From: Vibrio europaeus
GTDB lineage: Bacteria; Pseudomonadota; Gammaproteobacteria; Enterobacterales; Vibrionaceae
Reading direction: 5' to 3'
NCBI RefSeq assembly: GCF_001695575.1
Contig: NZ_LUAX01000003.1
Span: forward strand, 62,001-126,000
DNA: 64,000 nucleotides
Below the pieces are notes generated by a model. The model made no database searches and was not told the origin of the DNA. It saw only the letters and a program-made list of their open reading frames with translations. The translations under genes were made by a program, and so were the position numbers. The number at the start of each line of letters is the position of its first letter. The stretch's first letter is position 1. Positions 27,135 to 36,072 of the stretch are shown here, piece by piece.

Positions 27135-30100
27135 ATGTTTAAGTTTTATCGAAAACAGAAGTTTAAACGCCTTCAGAGTACCTTAATGCTGGCATTTTTA
27201 GTGTTGAGTATTACCCCTCTGACGGTTATTGCGATCTTTTTCTTACAGTCCCACACTCAAGATCTTCAAGAGCAAAGTACCTCACACCTAACCTCGGTTC
27301 GAGATAGTAAGCGCCAACAAGTGATCGATTACTTATACGCCAAGGAGTCTGAGGTAATGGGCTTCGTCCGTTCGGAATTAGCCTATGCCAGTGGTGGACG
27401 TTTCTATGGGTTGGTCAACGCCTTTAGCAGCTTAGGTTTGGATATTGAGCAAGCTCGTGAGTACGCTCAGCGTCGTTATATCCAAGGTTCAGGCGACCAA
27501 ATTAAAACCTCAATATTACCTCAGTCGAGTGTCTATAACGGCACAGAACGCTACCGCTTACTCCACAAACGTTATCACTGGGCATATCTAGAGCTTCTAA
27601 AGCGCTCTGATTTTGATGACATTCTACTTGTCGATAGAGAAGGTAATGTCACTTACTCGATCTACAAGCATGATAACTTTGGTACTAACCTGCTGACGGG
27701 TAAATACAAAGACGATAACTTAGGTAAAACCTTCGCTAAGCTGCGTAATCTGGTTAACGATAAACGCAAAACCAATGAAGATTTTACCCCTCTGATCATT
27801 TCCGACTTCTCTAGCGAGCAAGGAAAACCCGCAGCTTGGCTTGGTGCCCCTATAATCCAGCAAGGCTATTTGCACAGTTATGCGATGTTTAGGTTGCCAA
27901 ACAATGGCATCACCAAACTGGTCGCCGACAAGAGCAATCTGGTGTCTATGAAAACACTACTAGTCGGCTCCGATCATCAATCACGCACCCTTGCCTACCA
28001 ACAAGAAGATATTGATAAAAGCCGTCAAGTGGTCGACCTTGCGCTTGCGGGCGCAAGCGACGTAGGCACTTATACCAACACGGAAAATGAAGCGATTATT
28101 GCCGCTTACAGCCCAATTTCCTTTAAAGGTATTGACTGGGCCATTGTAGTAGAAGTGCCAGAAAGTGTCGCCTTCGCCCGTGTCCACCAGCTCGAAACCC
28201 TATTTATCTTCGCCATGCTCACTGCCATTCTATTGGTTGTCATGGCCTCGCATTATTTGTCGAACTTTATCACCTCACCACTGCTACAACTGACTTGGGC
28301 AGCAGAGAAAGTATCAGCTGGTGATCTTGATGCCGACATGAACAACACTCAGCGCAAAGACGAAATTGGGCGCTTGGCGATCAGCTTCGAGCGGATGCAA
28401 CGCTCCATTAGAGAGAAGATCCTGCTGATCAAACAGCAAAATGAAGAGCTAGAAAGTAATCTTCAACTGATCCAGAAGCAAAATGAAGAACTGCAATTGG
28501 CGAATAAACTCAAAGATGAGTTCTTGGCCACCACTTCCCATGAGCTACGCACTCCACTTCATGGTATGGTCGGTATTGCTGAAGCGCTCGCCTCTGGCGC
28601 TAATGGCCCCATCACCTCTGAGCATAAGTATCAGCTCGATATCATCATCAATAGTGGTCAGCGTTTAGCTACCTTGGTTGATGACCTGCTCGACTATCAT
28701 AAGATGCGCTATGGCAATCTAGATATCGAGACCAGTGCCGTCGATTTATCAGGCTCTACTCGCTTGGTGTTGGAACTCTCTTCTCACTTGATAGGCTCCA
28801 AGCCTCTGCGGATTATTAATCAGGTTCCTGACGAACCTGTTTGGGTTAGTGCCGATCCACAACGACTAGAGCAAGTTTTATATAACTTGGTCGGCAATGC
28901 GATTAAATACACTAGCGAAGGAAAGATCGTTATTTCAGCTAGTGTGGTAGATGACAACATTCGCGTTCAAGTGGTCGATACAGGGCAAGGTATCCCGGCT
29001 GATCAACTTGACCACATCTTTGAACCTCTTATTCAAGCAGGAAGCGACGCAAGTCGTTATCGCCAAGGAGCGGGATTGGGCTTGTCGATTAGCCGTCAGC
29101 TAATTGAACTAATGCAAGGTACGCTCTATGTCAGCAGCCAACCAATGGTTGGAACCACCTTTAGCTTCACGTTGCCAATCGCCAATACAGAGCAAATTGA
29201 GCAAGCAAACCATTATGAGTCCGCTCATTTTAGAGCGCCGAACTCCGGTGAGATTGAACTAGAGGAGCCAGCAAGCTTACCTGAAAATCCAGATGGCCCT
29301 CTATTACTTGTCGTCGACGACGAACCTGTAAACCTACGGGTATTGGATAGTTTCTTGCGCCTAGAAGGCTATCGTGTTCGAACCGCGAAAGATGGCCATG
29401 AGGCGCTGGAAACCATCGGTAAGGAAAAACCTGAGCTGCTGCTACTGGATATAATGATGCCGGGAATGAGTGGTTACCAAGTGTGTGAAACTCTACGCGA
29501 GACCTACGATCATGCACAACTACCCGTGATCATGCTAACTGCTTTAAACCAAACTGATGATCGGGTACGCGGCTTTAACGCGGGTGCCAACGACTACCTA
29601 TCCAAGCCATTTAACAAGCAAGAGCTAGCGGCGCGCATCGTCGCTCATCTCACCGCTAGCAAAGCGGAACAGCGTCGAATCGAAAATCAACAACTGCATC
29701 AAGAGCTAAAACATCGGGCGATCGTCGAAGCAAGTTTACTTGAGACACAAGGCCGACTACTTGAGCAACTTGAGACCGCTCCAGAGGCCATTGTCTGCGT
29801 ACGGGAAGATAATAAGATTCGCTTCGCTAACGAGGCGGCATCAAGACTGTTTAAACGCTCAACCGAACAGCTTAAACGTTCAAGCGCAGACGAAATCATT
29901 GCGCCTAAGTTCCTTAACGTGGAACAGGAACACTACTGCGGCACTATTGATGTCTATGTAGAAGATGTAAGGCAGCACCTGTCGGCAGATATCCTCAAGC
30001 TGCCTGAAGGAGCCGGACTGCGCTCTATGTACATCTTTAACGTCGGTGGTGGAATCAATGCGGCGCGTATTAACAACCTAGAGACCGCAATTGAGGCATT

Positions 30101-30521
30101 ATCTAGCTTCGCTTTTGAAGGGGATAAAGCCAAACTGCAAGAGCTTAAAGAACTAGGCGGAGAATTTACTCGCTTGGCAGACAGAGCAACAAGCGACAAC
30201 AAGTCAAAACAAGAGGTGATGCGCGAAGTATTGGTAGAAGCGATGACTAACGCGCTTATTTATTGGGAATCGGTTACAGGCCAAACTAAGTTTGCTTTTG
30301 CTGAGCAAAGCGGTTTATGGCGCGTGTATCTCGACCGAAGCACATTGCAAACCCGCACCTTGGACAAGTACCTCCGACCGGAAACCCTCCCGAAGACTCC
30401 GCGTTGGAGAACCGTATTAAGCTCTCTCGATTACATTCTTGAGCACTGCAATGAACAAAGTCCAGAGAGAACCCACATAGAAGGGTTACGCGATAAATTG
30501 CAGCATTTACTCACTAGCTAA
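27135..30521 (+). CDS. chiS: Chitin-responsive hybrid sensor/DNA-binding regulator ChiS
   Basis: Inner-membrane master regulator of chitin utilisation. Order: transmembrane helix (about 19-41), large periplasmic sensor (to about 350), second helix, HAMP, coiled coil rich in QNEEL repeats, HisKA with the phospho-acceptor H469 (TTSHELRTPLHG), HATPase (NAIKYTSEG, DTGQGIP), receiver with D772 (LLLDIMMPG), a PAS-like segment (about 870-930) and a C-terminal domain. Residue numbers 469 and 772 are those I recall for V. cholerae ChiS. In V. cholerae the periplasmic part is held off by unliganded CBP, and the C-terminal domain binds the chb promoter directly. The CBP gene is next downstream, which supports the call. 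Confidence 0.95.
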   Translation: MFKFYRKQKFKRLQSTLMLAFLVLSITPLTVIAIFFLQSHTQDLQEQSTSHLTSVRDSKRQQVIDYLYAKESEVMGFVRSELAYASGGRFYGLVNAFSSLGLDIEQAREYAQRRYIQGSGDQIKTSILPQSSVYNGTERYRLLHKRYHWAYLELLKRSDFDDILLVDREGNVTYSIYKHDNFGTNLLTGKYKDDNLGKTFAKLRNLVNDKRKTNEDFTPLIISDFSSEQGKPAAWLGAPIIQQGYLHSYAMFRLPNNGITKLVADKSNLVSMKTLLVGSDHQSRTLAYQQEDIDKSRQVVDLALAGASDVGTYTNTENEAIIAAYSPISFKGIDWAIVVEVPESVAFARVHQLETLFIFAMLTAILLVVMASHYLSNFITSPLLQLTWAAEKVSAGDLDADMNNTQRKDEIGRLAISFERMQRSIREKILLIKQQNEELESNLQLIQKQNEELQLANKLKDEFLATTSHELRTPLHGMVGIAEALASGANGPITSEHKYQLDIIINSGQRLATLVDDLLDYHKMRYGNLDIETSAVDLSGSTRLVLELSSHLIGSKPLRIINQVPDEPVWVSADPQRLEQVLYNLVGNAIKYTSEGKIVISASVVDDNIRVQVVDTGQGIPADQLDHIFEPLIQAGSDASRYRQGAGLGLSISRQLIELMQGTLYVSSQPMVGTTFSFTLPIANTEQIEQANHYESAHFRAPNSGEIELEEPASLPENPDGPLLLVVDDEPVNLRVLDSFLRLEGYRVRTAKDGHEALETIGKEKPELLLLDIMMPGMSGYQVCETLRETYDHAQLPVIMLTALNQTDDRVRGFNAGANDYLSKPFNKQELAARIVAHLTASKAEQRRIENQQLHQELKHRAIVEASLLETQGRLLEQLETAPEAIVCVREDNKIRFANEAASRLFKRSTEQLKRSSADEIIAPKFLNVEQEHYCGTIDVYVEDVRQHLSADILKLPEGAGLRSMYIFNVGGGINAARINNLETAIEALSSFAFEGDKAKLQELKELGGEFTRLADRATSDNKSKQEVMREVLVEAMTNALIYWESVTGQTKFAFAEQSGLWRVYLDRSTLQTRTLDKYLRPETLPKTPRWRTVLSSLDYILEHCNEQSPERTHIEGLRDKLQHLLTS

Positions 30522-30542
30522 CGCGTAGCGACAAACGAAACA

Positions 30543-30566
30543 AAGCCTGCTTGTGCAGGCTTTTTT
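30543..30566 (+). terminator. Intrinsic terminator of chiS
   Basis: AAGCCTGC (30543-30550), loop TTGT, GCAGGCTT (30555-30562) and a run of T to 30566. It lies 21 bp past the chiS stop codon. Confidence 0.92.
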
Positions 30567-30719
30567 ATTGCCCAAGCAAAATGATAAGAACAACTTTAAA
30601 TGACGTTAATACGCTGCGTAAAACAACTCAATTAGGACGTTGTTCTTAAGCTCTTTCACTCACTCTCAATGACCAAAACACGCTTATTATCGTCTCTATT
30701 GAACAAATAAAGCTCATAT

Positions 30720-30735
30720 TGCGAAGCCAATCACA
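30720..30735 (+). promoter_or_regulatory. CRP-like site
   Basis: TGCGA-N6-TCACA differs from the CRP consensus TGTGA-N6-TCACA at one of the ten conserved bases. A TATATA -10 candidate (30775-30780) with a weak TTATTT -35 (30751-30756) follows. A start near 30788 would put the site centre at about -60, the class I position. It is about 440 bp from the binding-protein start codon. Confidence 0.45.
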
Positions 30736-30941
30736 ACAAGACGGCAGTTTTTATTTAGTGGAAAAAATTAACGATATATAGCGCGCGTGACTAAGATCTC
30801 AAGATATATAAATCGAAGAACACCTTTTATTTTTAAATGCCTGGCAAGTTGGTAATCACTAACATAACCAGTTGAATAGGTGACTTAATGCGACTCAGTT
30901 CAAACTCAATTATTTACCCAAAAATCACTCCTACCGAGCTT

Positions 30942-31013
30942 TTTTAACATTATTGACGTCATAATTAGGGGTTTTAACGGTTTTGACGGGAATAGCAATT
31001 GCGAAAATTGACG
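30942..31013 (+). promoter_or_regulatory. Direct repeats, candidate ChiS operators
   Basis: TTTTAACATTATTGACG (30942-30958) and TTTTAACGGTTTTGACG (30972-30988) are 17-mers with 14 identities, exactly 30 bp apart. A third TTGACG lies at 31008-31013 with similar AT-rich flanks. Three-turn spacing on one DNA face suits cooperative binding. Assignment to ChiS is inferred from location. Confidence 0.5.
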
Positions 31014-31035
31014 TTAAGGTGTTTTCTTACTGTGC

Positions 31036-31107
31036 CTAAGGCTTACAGGCCACTCTAGACTGCTCGTCACCTTCGGCGAAAAAGTTACCTACAGAGGTAG
31101 GCCTTAG
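31036..31107 (+). promoter_or_regulatory. Leader segment with two mutually exclusive stems
   Basis: CTAAGGCTTAC (31036-31046) can pair over 11 positions, with one G-U, to GTAGGCCTTAG (31097-31107). The local hairpin CCTAC (31088-31092) with GTAGG (31097-31101) uses the same 3' bases, so the two cannot form together. The enclosed 50 nt are not recognisable as a known riboswitch. Whether the transcript begins upstream of 31036 is not known. Confidence 0.4.
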
Positions 31108-31174
31108 TGAGTGTTATTCAATTGATGACATTCCAATCCATTAGTGAAATGAAAGCAAATAGTAAGGAACAGCT

Positions 31175-32857
31175 ATGCTTGCCAACATTAAAAAAACAGC
31201 ACTAGCAACAGCAATTATCGCAACAGCAACAACTGGTTTTACTTCAGTAGCCGCTGCAGCTGAACGCAGTGAATTAACTATCCACCCTAAAGAGTTCACC
31301 ACTTTCGTACGTAACTTTAACCCATACTTAGGTGCAACGAACTTACATACAACAACAGATTTCCTATACGAGCCTCTTGTTGTTTTCAACGAGATGCATG
31401 GTAATACACCTGTATTCCGTCTTGCAGAAAACTACACGATCGCAGACGATCTACTTAGCGTTGTATTTGACCTACGTAAAGGCGTGAAATGGTCTGATGG
31501 TGAAGCCTTCAACGCAGATGATGTGATCTACTCATTTAATCTAGTGAAAGAGAAGCCAGAACTTGATCAAAGTGGAATCAACTCTTGGGTTTCTAGCGTT
31601 GAGAAACTGAATGACTACCAAGTTAAATTCAATATCAAAGAAGCGAACTCAAATGCTCCTTACGAAATTGTAAAAGTACCTGTAGTTCCTCAGCACGTAT
31701 GGAGTAAGATTAAAGATCCATCGACGTTCACTAACGAAAATCCTGTAGGCTCTGGTCCGTTTACTGAAATCGCGACTTTCACTCCACAACTTTACATTCA
31801 GTGTGAAAACCCGAACTACTGGGATGCAGATAACCTAGATGTAGACTGTCTACGAGTTCCTCAAATCGCAAACAACGACCAATTCCTTGGTAAAGTTGTA
31901 AACAGCGAAATGGACTGGACTTCGTCATTCATTCCAGACATCGATCGTACCTATGCAGCGGCAAGCCCTAAGCACCACTACTGGTACCCGCCAGCAGGTA
32001 CACAGGCATTTGTTGTTAACTTTAAGCACCCTGACGCAGCTAAAAATGAAGCGTTAACAAACGTTGATTTCCGCCGCGCATTCTCAATGGCACTTGACCG
32101 TCAAACTATCATCGACATCGCGTTTTACGGCGGCGGTACAGTGAATGACTTCGCTTCAGGTCTAGGTTATGCTTTTAAGACTTGGTCTGATGAAGGCACT
32201 CATAAGAAATACCAAGGTTACAACACTTACAACGTTGAAGGCGCTAAAAAGCTGCTAGAAAAAGCTGGCTTTAAAGATGTTAACAATGACGGTTTCGTAG
32301 ACACTCCATCAGGTAAGTCTTTCGAGCTTCTGATTCAATCTCCTAACGGTTGGACTGACTTCAACAACACAGTTCAGCTAGCGGTTGAGCAACTTGCTGA
32401 AGTAGGTATTAAAGCAAAAGCACGTACTCCAGACTTCTCTGTGTACAACCAAGCGATGCTAGAAGCTACGTATGATGTTGCTTACACCAACTACTTCCAC
32501 GGCGCAGATCCACACCTATACTGGAACAGTGGCTACAACTCTGAGCTACAAGCTGGTGACGGTATGCCGCGCTTTGCAATGCACTACTACAAGAACGACA
32601 AACTTGATGGTCTTCTTAACAGCTTCTACAAAACAGCTGATAAGAACGAGCAGCTAGAAATCGCTCACGGCATTCAGGAAATCATTGCTAAAGAGCAAGT
32701 AACGATTCCAGTATTGTCTGGTGCATACATGTTCCAATACAACACAACTCGCTTTACTGGTTGGTGGAACGAAGAAAATCCAAAAGGCCGTCCAAATATT
32801 TGGGCTGGTATCCCAGAGCGTCTACTACACGTACTGGATCTAAAACCAGTTAAATAA
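31175..32857 (+). CDS. cbp: Periplasmic chitin-oligosaccharide-binding protein (CBP)
   Basis: Solute-binding protein of the peptide/oligosaccharide (SBP family 5) class, 560 residues. The signal peptide ends near SVAAAA. Conserved family segments include the LRKGVKWSDGEAFNADDVIYSF block. It delivers (GlcNAc)n to the ABC importer encoded next and, in V. cholerae, also represses ChiS in the periplasm when empty. Codon use is strongly optimised, which implies high expression. The ribosome site is AAGGA. It is separated from the permease genes by 172 bp holding a strong hairpin, so its mRNA is probably more abundant than the rest of the operon. Confidence 0.94.
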   Translation: MLANIKKTALATAIIATATTGFTSVAAAAERSELTIHPKEFTTFVRNFNPYLGATNLHTTTDFLYEPLVVFNEMHGNTPVFRLAENYTIADDLLSVVFDLRKGVKWSDGEAFNADDVIYSFNLVKEKPELDQSGINSWVSSVEKLNDYQVKFNIKEANSNAPYEIVKVPVVPQHVWSKIKDPSTFTNENPVGSGPFTEIATFTPQLYIQCENPNYWDADNLDVDCLRVPQIANNDQFLGKVVNSEMDWTSSFIPDIDRTYAAASPKHHYWYPPAGTQAFVVNFKHPDAAKNEALTNVDFRRAFSMALDRQTIIDIAFYGGGTVNDFASGLGYAFKTWSDEGTHKKYQGYNTYNVEGAKKLLEKAGFKDVNNDGFVDTPSGKSFELLIQSPNGWTDFNNTVQLAVEQLAEVGIKAKARTPDFSVYNQAMLEATYDVAYTNYFHGADPHLYWNSGYNSELQAGDGMPRFAMHYYKNDKLDGLLNSFYKTADKNEQLEIAHGIQEIIAKEQVTIPVLSGAYMFQYNTTRFTGWWNEENPKGRPNIWAGIPERLLHVLDLKPVK

Positions 32858-32873
32858 GTAGTTGTTCTAACTA

Positions 32874-32898
32874 TGCGGCATACATTCCGTATGCCGCA
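32874..32898 (+). repeat. Intergenic mRNA hairpin between cbp and permease
   Basis: TGCGGCATAC (32874-32883), loop ATTCC, GTATGCCGCA (32889-32898): a perfect ten-pair stem. No T run follows, so it is more likely to block 3' exonucleases and stabilise cbp mRNA than to terminate, as in malE-malF. Confidence 0.8.
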
Positions 32899-33029
32899 AA
32901 ATCCCCCACACTGTAACCGGTTTGTTATGTGGCGCTAGTCGTCAGGGGATTGTTCGCTCTAAATTTCGTTTTCGCTAGGGCGACCTGAAGCCAGAAACAG
33001 GGAAAATCTGGGTAAGTAAGGTATAAGTT

Positions 33030-34016
33030 ATGGGTTATTTTTTAAGACGTTTGTCGTTCTATTTGGTCGCGCTATTAGTTGCGGCGACATTAAACTTTAT
33101 TATTCCTCGTGCGATGCCGGGTGATCCGGTCACCATGATGTTCGCTAACGCATCGGTTCAGGTAACGCCTGAGCGTATCGCAGCAATGAAAGAGCTACTA
33201 GGTTTCGTCGATGGCGGCCTGTTTGTTCAATACGTTGCTTACATGAAAAATATTCTTAGCTGGGAACTGGGTACTTCAATCCAATTCTACCCGCTATCTG
33301 TAAACAAACTGCTTGGTGGTGCATTTGGTTGGTCACTGTTCCTTGCAGGTTCAGCCGTAATCCTATCATTCTCGCTAGGTTCTATCTTAGGCATCTTCGC
33401 CGCATGGAAGCGCGGCAGCAAGTACGATGCTTTCGTCACACCAGGCATGCTCATTATTCAAGCCGTCCCTCAAGTTGTTATCGCGATGCTAGCGCTCTTT
33501 ACTTTCGCAATCGGCTTGAAGTGGTTCCCAACAGGATATGCCTACACAGCAGGTACAGTGCCTGAGTGGACAAGCTGGGAGTTCATCAAAGACGTCGCGT
33601 ACCACGCCATCCTACCTCTGTTTTGTGCTTCTGTGGTTCAGATCGGTGGCTTCTTGATCAACATGCGTAACAACATGATTAACCTACTCGCCGAAGACTA
33701 CATCACTATGGCGAAAGGTAAGGGTTTGAGCGAAAACCGTGTTGTTTTCAACTACGCAGCACGAAACGCGCTACTGCCAAGTGTGACAGCCCTTTCAATG
33801 TCACTCGGTATGGCGATTGGCGGTCAGCTAATTGTAGAAATCATCTTTAACTACCCAGGGCTTGGTACGGTTCTTCTTAACGCGATTCACGCACGTGATT
33901 ACCAGGTTCTTCAAGGTCAATTAATCATTATGACGCTGTTTATGCTGTCATTTAACTTAATTGCAGATATGGCTTATGTCGTTCTAGACCCTCGCCTGCG
34001 CAAGGGAGGAAAATAA
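33030..34016 (+). CDS. Chitin-oligosaccharide ABC importer, permease 1 (DppB-like)
   Basis: First inner-membrane permease of the importer, 328 residues with six helices. The N-terminus (RRLSFYLVALLVAATLNFII then PGDP) is the DppB/OppB type. The cytoplasmic EAA-type loop (AKGKGLSENRVVFNYAARNALLPS) docks on the ATPases. It forms a heterodimer with the next product and follows cbp in the operon, with AAGG as ribosome site. Family members mostly carry peptides; the chitin role rests on the operon and on V. cholerae VC0619. Confidence 0.9.
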   Translation: MGYFLRRLSFYLVALLVAATLNFIIPRAMPGDPVTMMFANASVQVTPERIAAMKELLGFVDGGLFVQYVAYMKNILSWELGTSIQFYPLSVNKLLGGAFGWSLFLAGSAVILSFSLGSILGIFAAWKRGSKYDAFVTPGMLIIQAVPQVVIAMLALFTFAIGLKWFPTGYAYTAGTVPEWTSWEFIKDVAYHAILPLFCASVVQIGGFLINMRNNMINLLAEDYITMAKGKGLSENRVVFNYAARNALLPSVTALSMSLGMAIGGQLIVEIIFNYPGLGTVLLNAIHARDYQVLQGQLIIMTLFMLSFNLIADMAYVVLDPRLRKGGK

Positions 34017-34018
34017 TT

Positions 34019-35044
34019 ATGAAACAACTATTTAAGCTAATTTTAGGTAACGCATACGCACGTGTCGGTTTAGCTATTGTCTCAGTGTTCTTACTTGTCG
34101 CGATTTTCGCACCGGTACTGACTAAGCATGCTCCAGATAAAAGAACAGGTAATCCACATGAGTACCCAGGTTTTGTTGTCACCTCAGCAAAAGCTAACCC
34201 AGATGGTTGGATTGCACAGAACTTAGCGACTGATCGCCGCACAATGATCATGTCGAAAAAAGCCGATCACGTTCTTGGTACTAGCCGTATGGGCCGCGAT
34301 ATTTGGTCTCAGCTTGTTCACGGTGCGCGTATTTCTCTCGGTGTCGGCTTTGGCGCAGGTATCACTGTGTGTCTACTTGCAACCGTCATCGGTATTTCAG
34401 CAGGTTACTTCGGAGGTCGTGTTGATGACGTGTTAACCGCCGCGATGAACATCATGCTGGTTATCCCTCAATACCCATTGCTATTCGTTTTAGCCGCCTT
34501 CATTGGTGAGGCAGGGCCACTAACCATTGCCATCATTATCGGTTGTACCTCCTGGGCTTGGGGCGCGAGGGTTATTCGCTCACAAACGCTTGCCTTACGA
34601 GAAAAAGAGTTTGTTAAAGCCGCAGAAGTGCTTGGTGAGTCTTCTTTCCGCATCATCTTTGTTGAAATTTTACCGAACTTAATCCCAATTGTTGGCGCGA
34701 GCTTTATTGGCTCAGTGATGTACGCAATTGGTATGGAATCTATCATTTCGTTCCTTGGTCTTGGTGACCCGAATACCATCAGCTGGGGCATCATGCTTTA
34801 CAACGTTAACCAATCATCTGCGATGCTAATCGGCGCATGGTGGGAAGTTCTAACACCTTGTATTGCACTTACTGTACTGGTTACGGGTCTAGCACTGCTT
34901 AACTTCGCAGTCGATGAGATTGCCAACCCTCAGCTACGTTCACATAAAGGCATGAAGCGTTGGAAGAAGCTTGCAGCTCAAGACAAGAAAGAACGTACAC
35001 CTGAAATGCCACCTCAAAATGCACTTTGGAGCGGAGATAAATAA
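34019..35044 (+). CDS. Chitin-oligosaccharide ABC importer, permease 2 (DppC-like)
   Basis: Second permease, 341 residues, starting 2 bp after the first one stops, so translation is probably coupled. The N-terminal helix (about 13-35) is followed by a long periplasmic segment of about 60 residues that contains the short repeat-free RTGNPHEYPG. Then come five further helices with an EAA-like loop (REKEFVKAAEVLGESSFRI). The C-terminal 35 residues are basic and cytosolic. Confidence 0.9.
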   Translation: MKQLFKLILGNAYARVGLAIVSVFLLVAIFAPVLTKHAPDKRTGNPHEYPGFVVTSAKANPDGWIAQNLATDRRTMIMSKKADHVLGTSRMGRDIWSQLVHGARISLGVGFGAGITVCLLATVIGISAGYFGGRVDDVLTAAMNIMLVIPQYPLLFVLAAFIGEAGPLTIAIIIGCTSWAWGARVIRSQTLALREKEFVKAAEVLGESSFRIIFVEILPNLIPIVGASFIGSVMYAIGMESIISFLGLGDPNTISWGIMLYNVNQSSAMLIGAWWEVLTPCIALTVLVTGLALLNFAVDEIANPQLRSHKGMKRWKKLAAQDKKERTPEMPPQNALWSGDK

Positions 35045-35046
35045 TT

Positions 35047-36030
35047 ATGACTAGCCCACTTATTTCTATCCGCAACCTTTGCGTTGACTATATTACTGAC
35101 GCAGGTGACGTCCGTGCTTGTAACAATGTCAGCTTTGACATTGCCCCAGGTGAAGTCTTTGGCCTAGCAGGTGAGTCTGGTTGTGGTAAATCCACTGTTG
35201 CCTTCTCGCTAATGCGCCTGCATAAGCCGCCTGCATTTATTACCGGTGGTGAGGTTATCTTCAATGGTGAAGATATCCTTAAGTACAGTGACGACCGAAT
35301 GCAGTCGTTCCGTTGGAGCGAAATGTCGATGGTGTTCCAAAGCGCAATGAATGCTTTGAACCCAGTACTGACCATGGAAGAGCAGTTTTGTGACGTCATT
35401 ATGCGTCACACTAACATGACTCGTGAGCAAGCTCGTAAACGCGCTGAAGGTCTGTTAGAGATTGTCGATATTCACCCTAGCCGACTCACTGACTACCCGC
35501 ACCAATTCTCGGGTGGTATGCGTCAACGCTTGGTGATTGCGATCGCTCTCGCGCTCAACCCTAAAATGATCATCATGGATGAACCAACCACAGCACTGGA
35601 TGTGGTGGTTCAACGTGAGATTCTGCAAAAGATCTATGCACTGAAAGAAGAATTTGGTTTCTCAATCCTATTCATTACCCATGATATTTCTTTGATGGTC
35701 GAGTTCTCTGACCGCATCGGCATCATGTACTCAGGTGAGTTAATTGAAGTTGCGCCTTCGAAACAGATTCTAGAAAGCCCTTACCACCCTTATACCAAGG
35801 GGCTAGGTAGTTCTTTCCCTCCATTAACTGGGCCAAAAACTAAGCTGGCTGGTATTCCAGGAAACCCTCTAAACCTGCTGGAAATTCCACAAGGTTGTCG
35901 TTTCCAAGCACGCTGTGACCGTGTTCACGAGGCATGTACTCGCGTACCAACTCAACTACGAAAAATCGAGCCTAATCGTTTCTCAAATTGCCACCTTTAT
36001 GGTGACCCGATAGCTCAAAACAAACTCTAG
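35047..36030 (+). CDS. Chitin-oligosaccharide ABC importer, ATPase 1 (DppD-like)
   Basis: ATP-binding subunit, 327 residues. Walker A GESGCGKS, signature FSGGMRQR, Walker B LNPKMIIMDEP and switch His (FITHDIS) are all present. The C-terminal oligopeptide-transporter region has the cysteines CRFQARC...CTRV...NCHLYG, the pattern that in DppD-type proteins can bind an Fe-S cluster. It starts 2 bp after the previous stop codon. Confidence 0.92.
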   Translation: MTSPLISIRNLCVDYITDAGDVRACNNVSFDIAPGEVFGLAGESGCGKSTVAFSLMRLHKPPAFITGGEVIFNGEDILKYSDDRMQSFRWSEMSMVFQSAMNALNPVLTMEEQFCDVIMRHTNMTREQARKRAEGLLEIVDIHPSRLTDYPHQFSGGMRQRLVIAIALALNPKMIIMDEPTTALDVVVQREILQKIYALKEEFGFSILFITHDISLMVEFSDRIGIMYSGELIEVAPSKQILESPYHPYTKGLGSSFPPLTGPKTKLAGIPGNPLNLLEIPQGCRFQARCDRVHEACTRVPTQLRKIEPNRFSNCHLYGDPIAQNKL

Positions 36031-36072
36031 CGAGCCATTGAGAAATAACTATAAAGATTACTGGAGACAATT

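Larger units (their letters stand above)
30567..31174 (+). promoter_or_regulatory. Chitin-operon control region (about 600 bp, no gene)
   Basis: The gap between chiS and the binding-protein gene holds, in order, a CRP-like site with a nearby -10 (30720-30780), an AT-rich stretch with an imperfect dyad (30845-30874), direct repeats with TTGACG (30942-31013), and a segment with strong secondary-structure potential (31036-31107). No ORF with a ribosome site was found. In V. cholerae this promoter is controlled by ChiS, SlmA and CRP. I could not find a full SlmA palindrome. Confidence 0.6.

Noticed and set aside
30567..31174. SlmA site (GTGAGTACTCAC) in the chitin promoter
   Set aside because: Only half sites such as GTGAGT at about 31108 are seen; no full palindrome.
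31141..31389. 82-codon minus-strand frame over the start of cbp
   Set aside because: Antisense to the signal peptide region of cbp, no ribosome site, composition explained by the Ala-rich leader.
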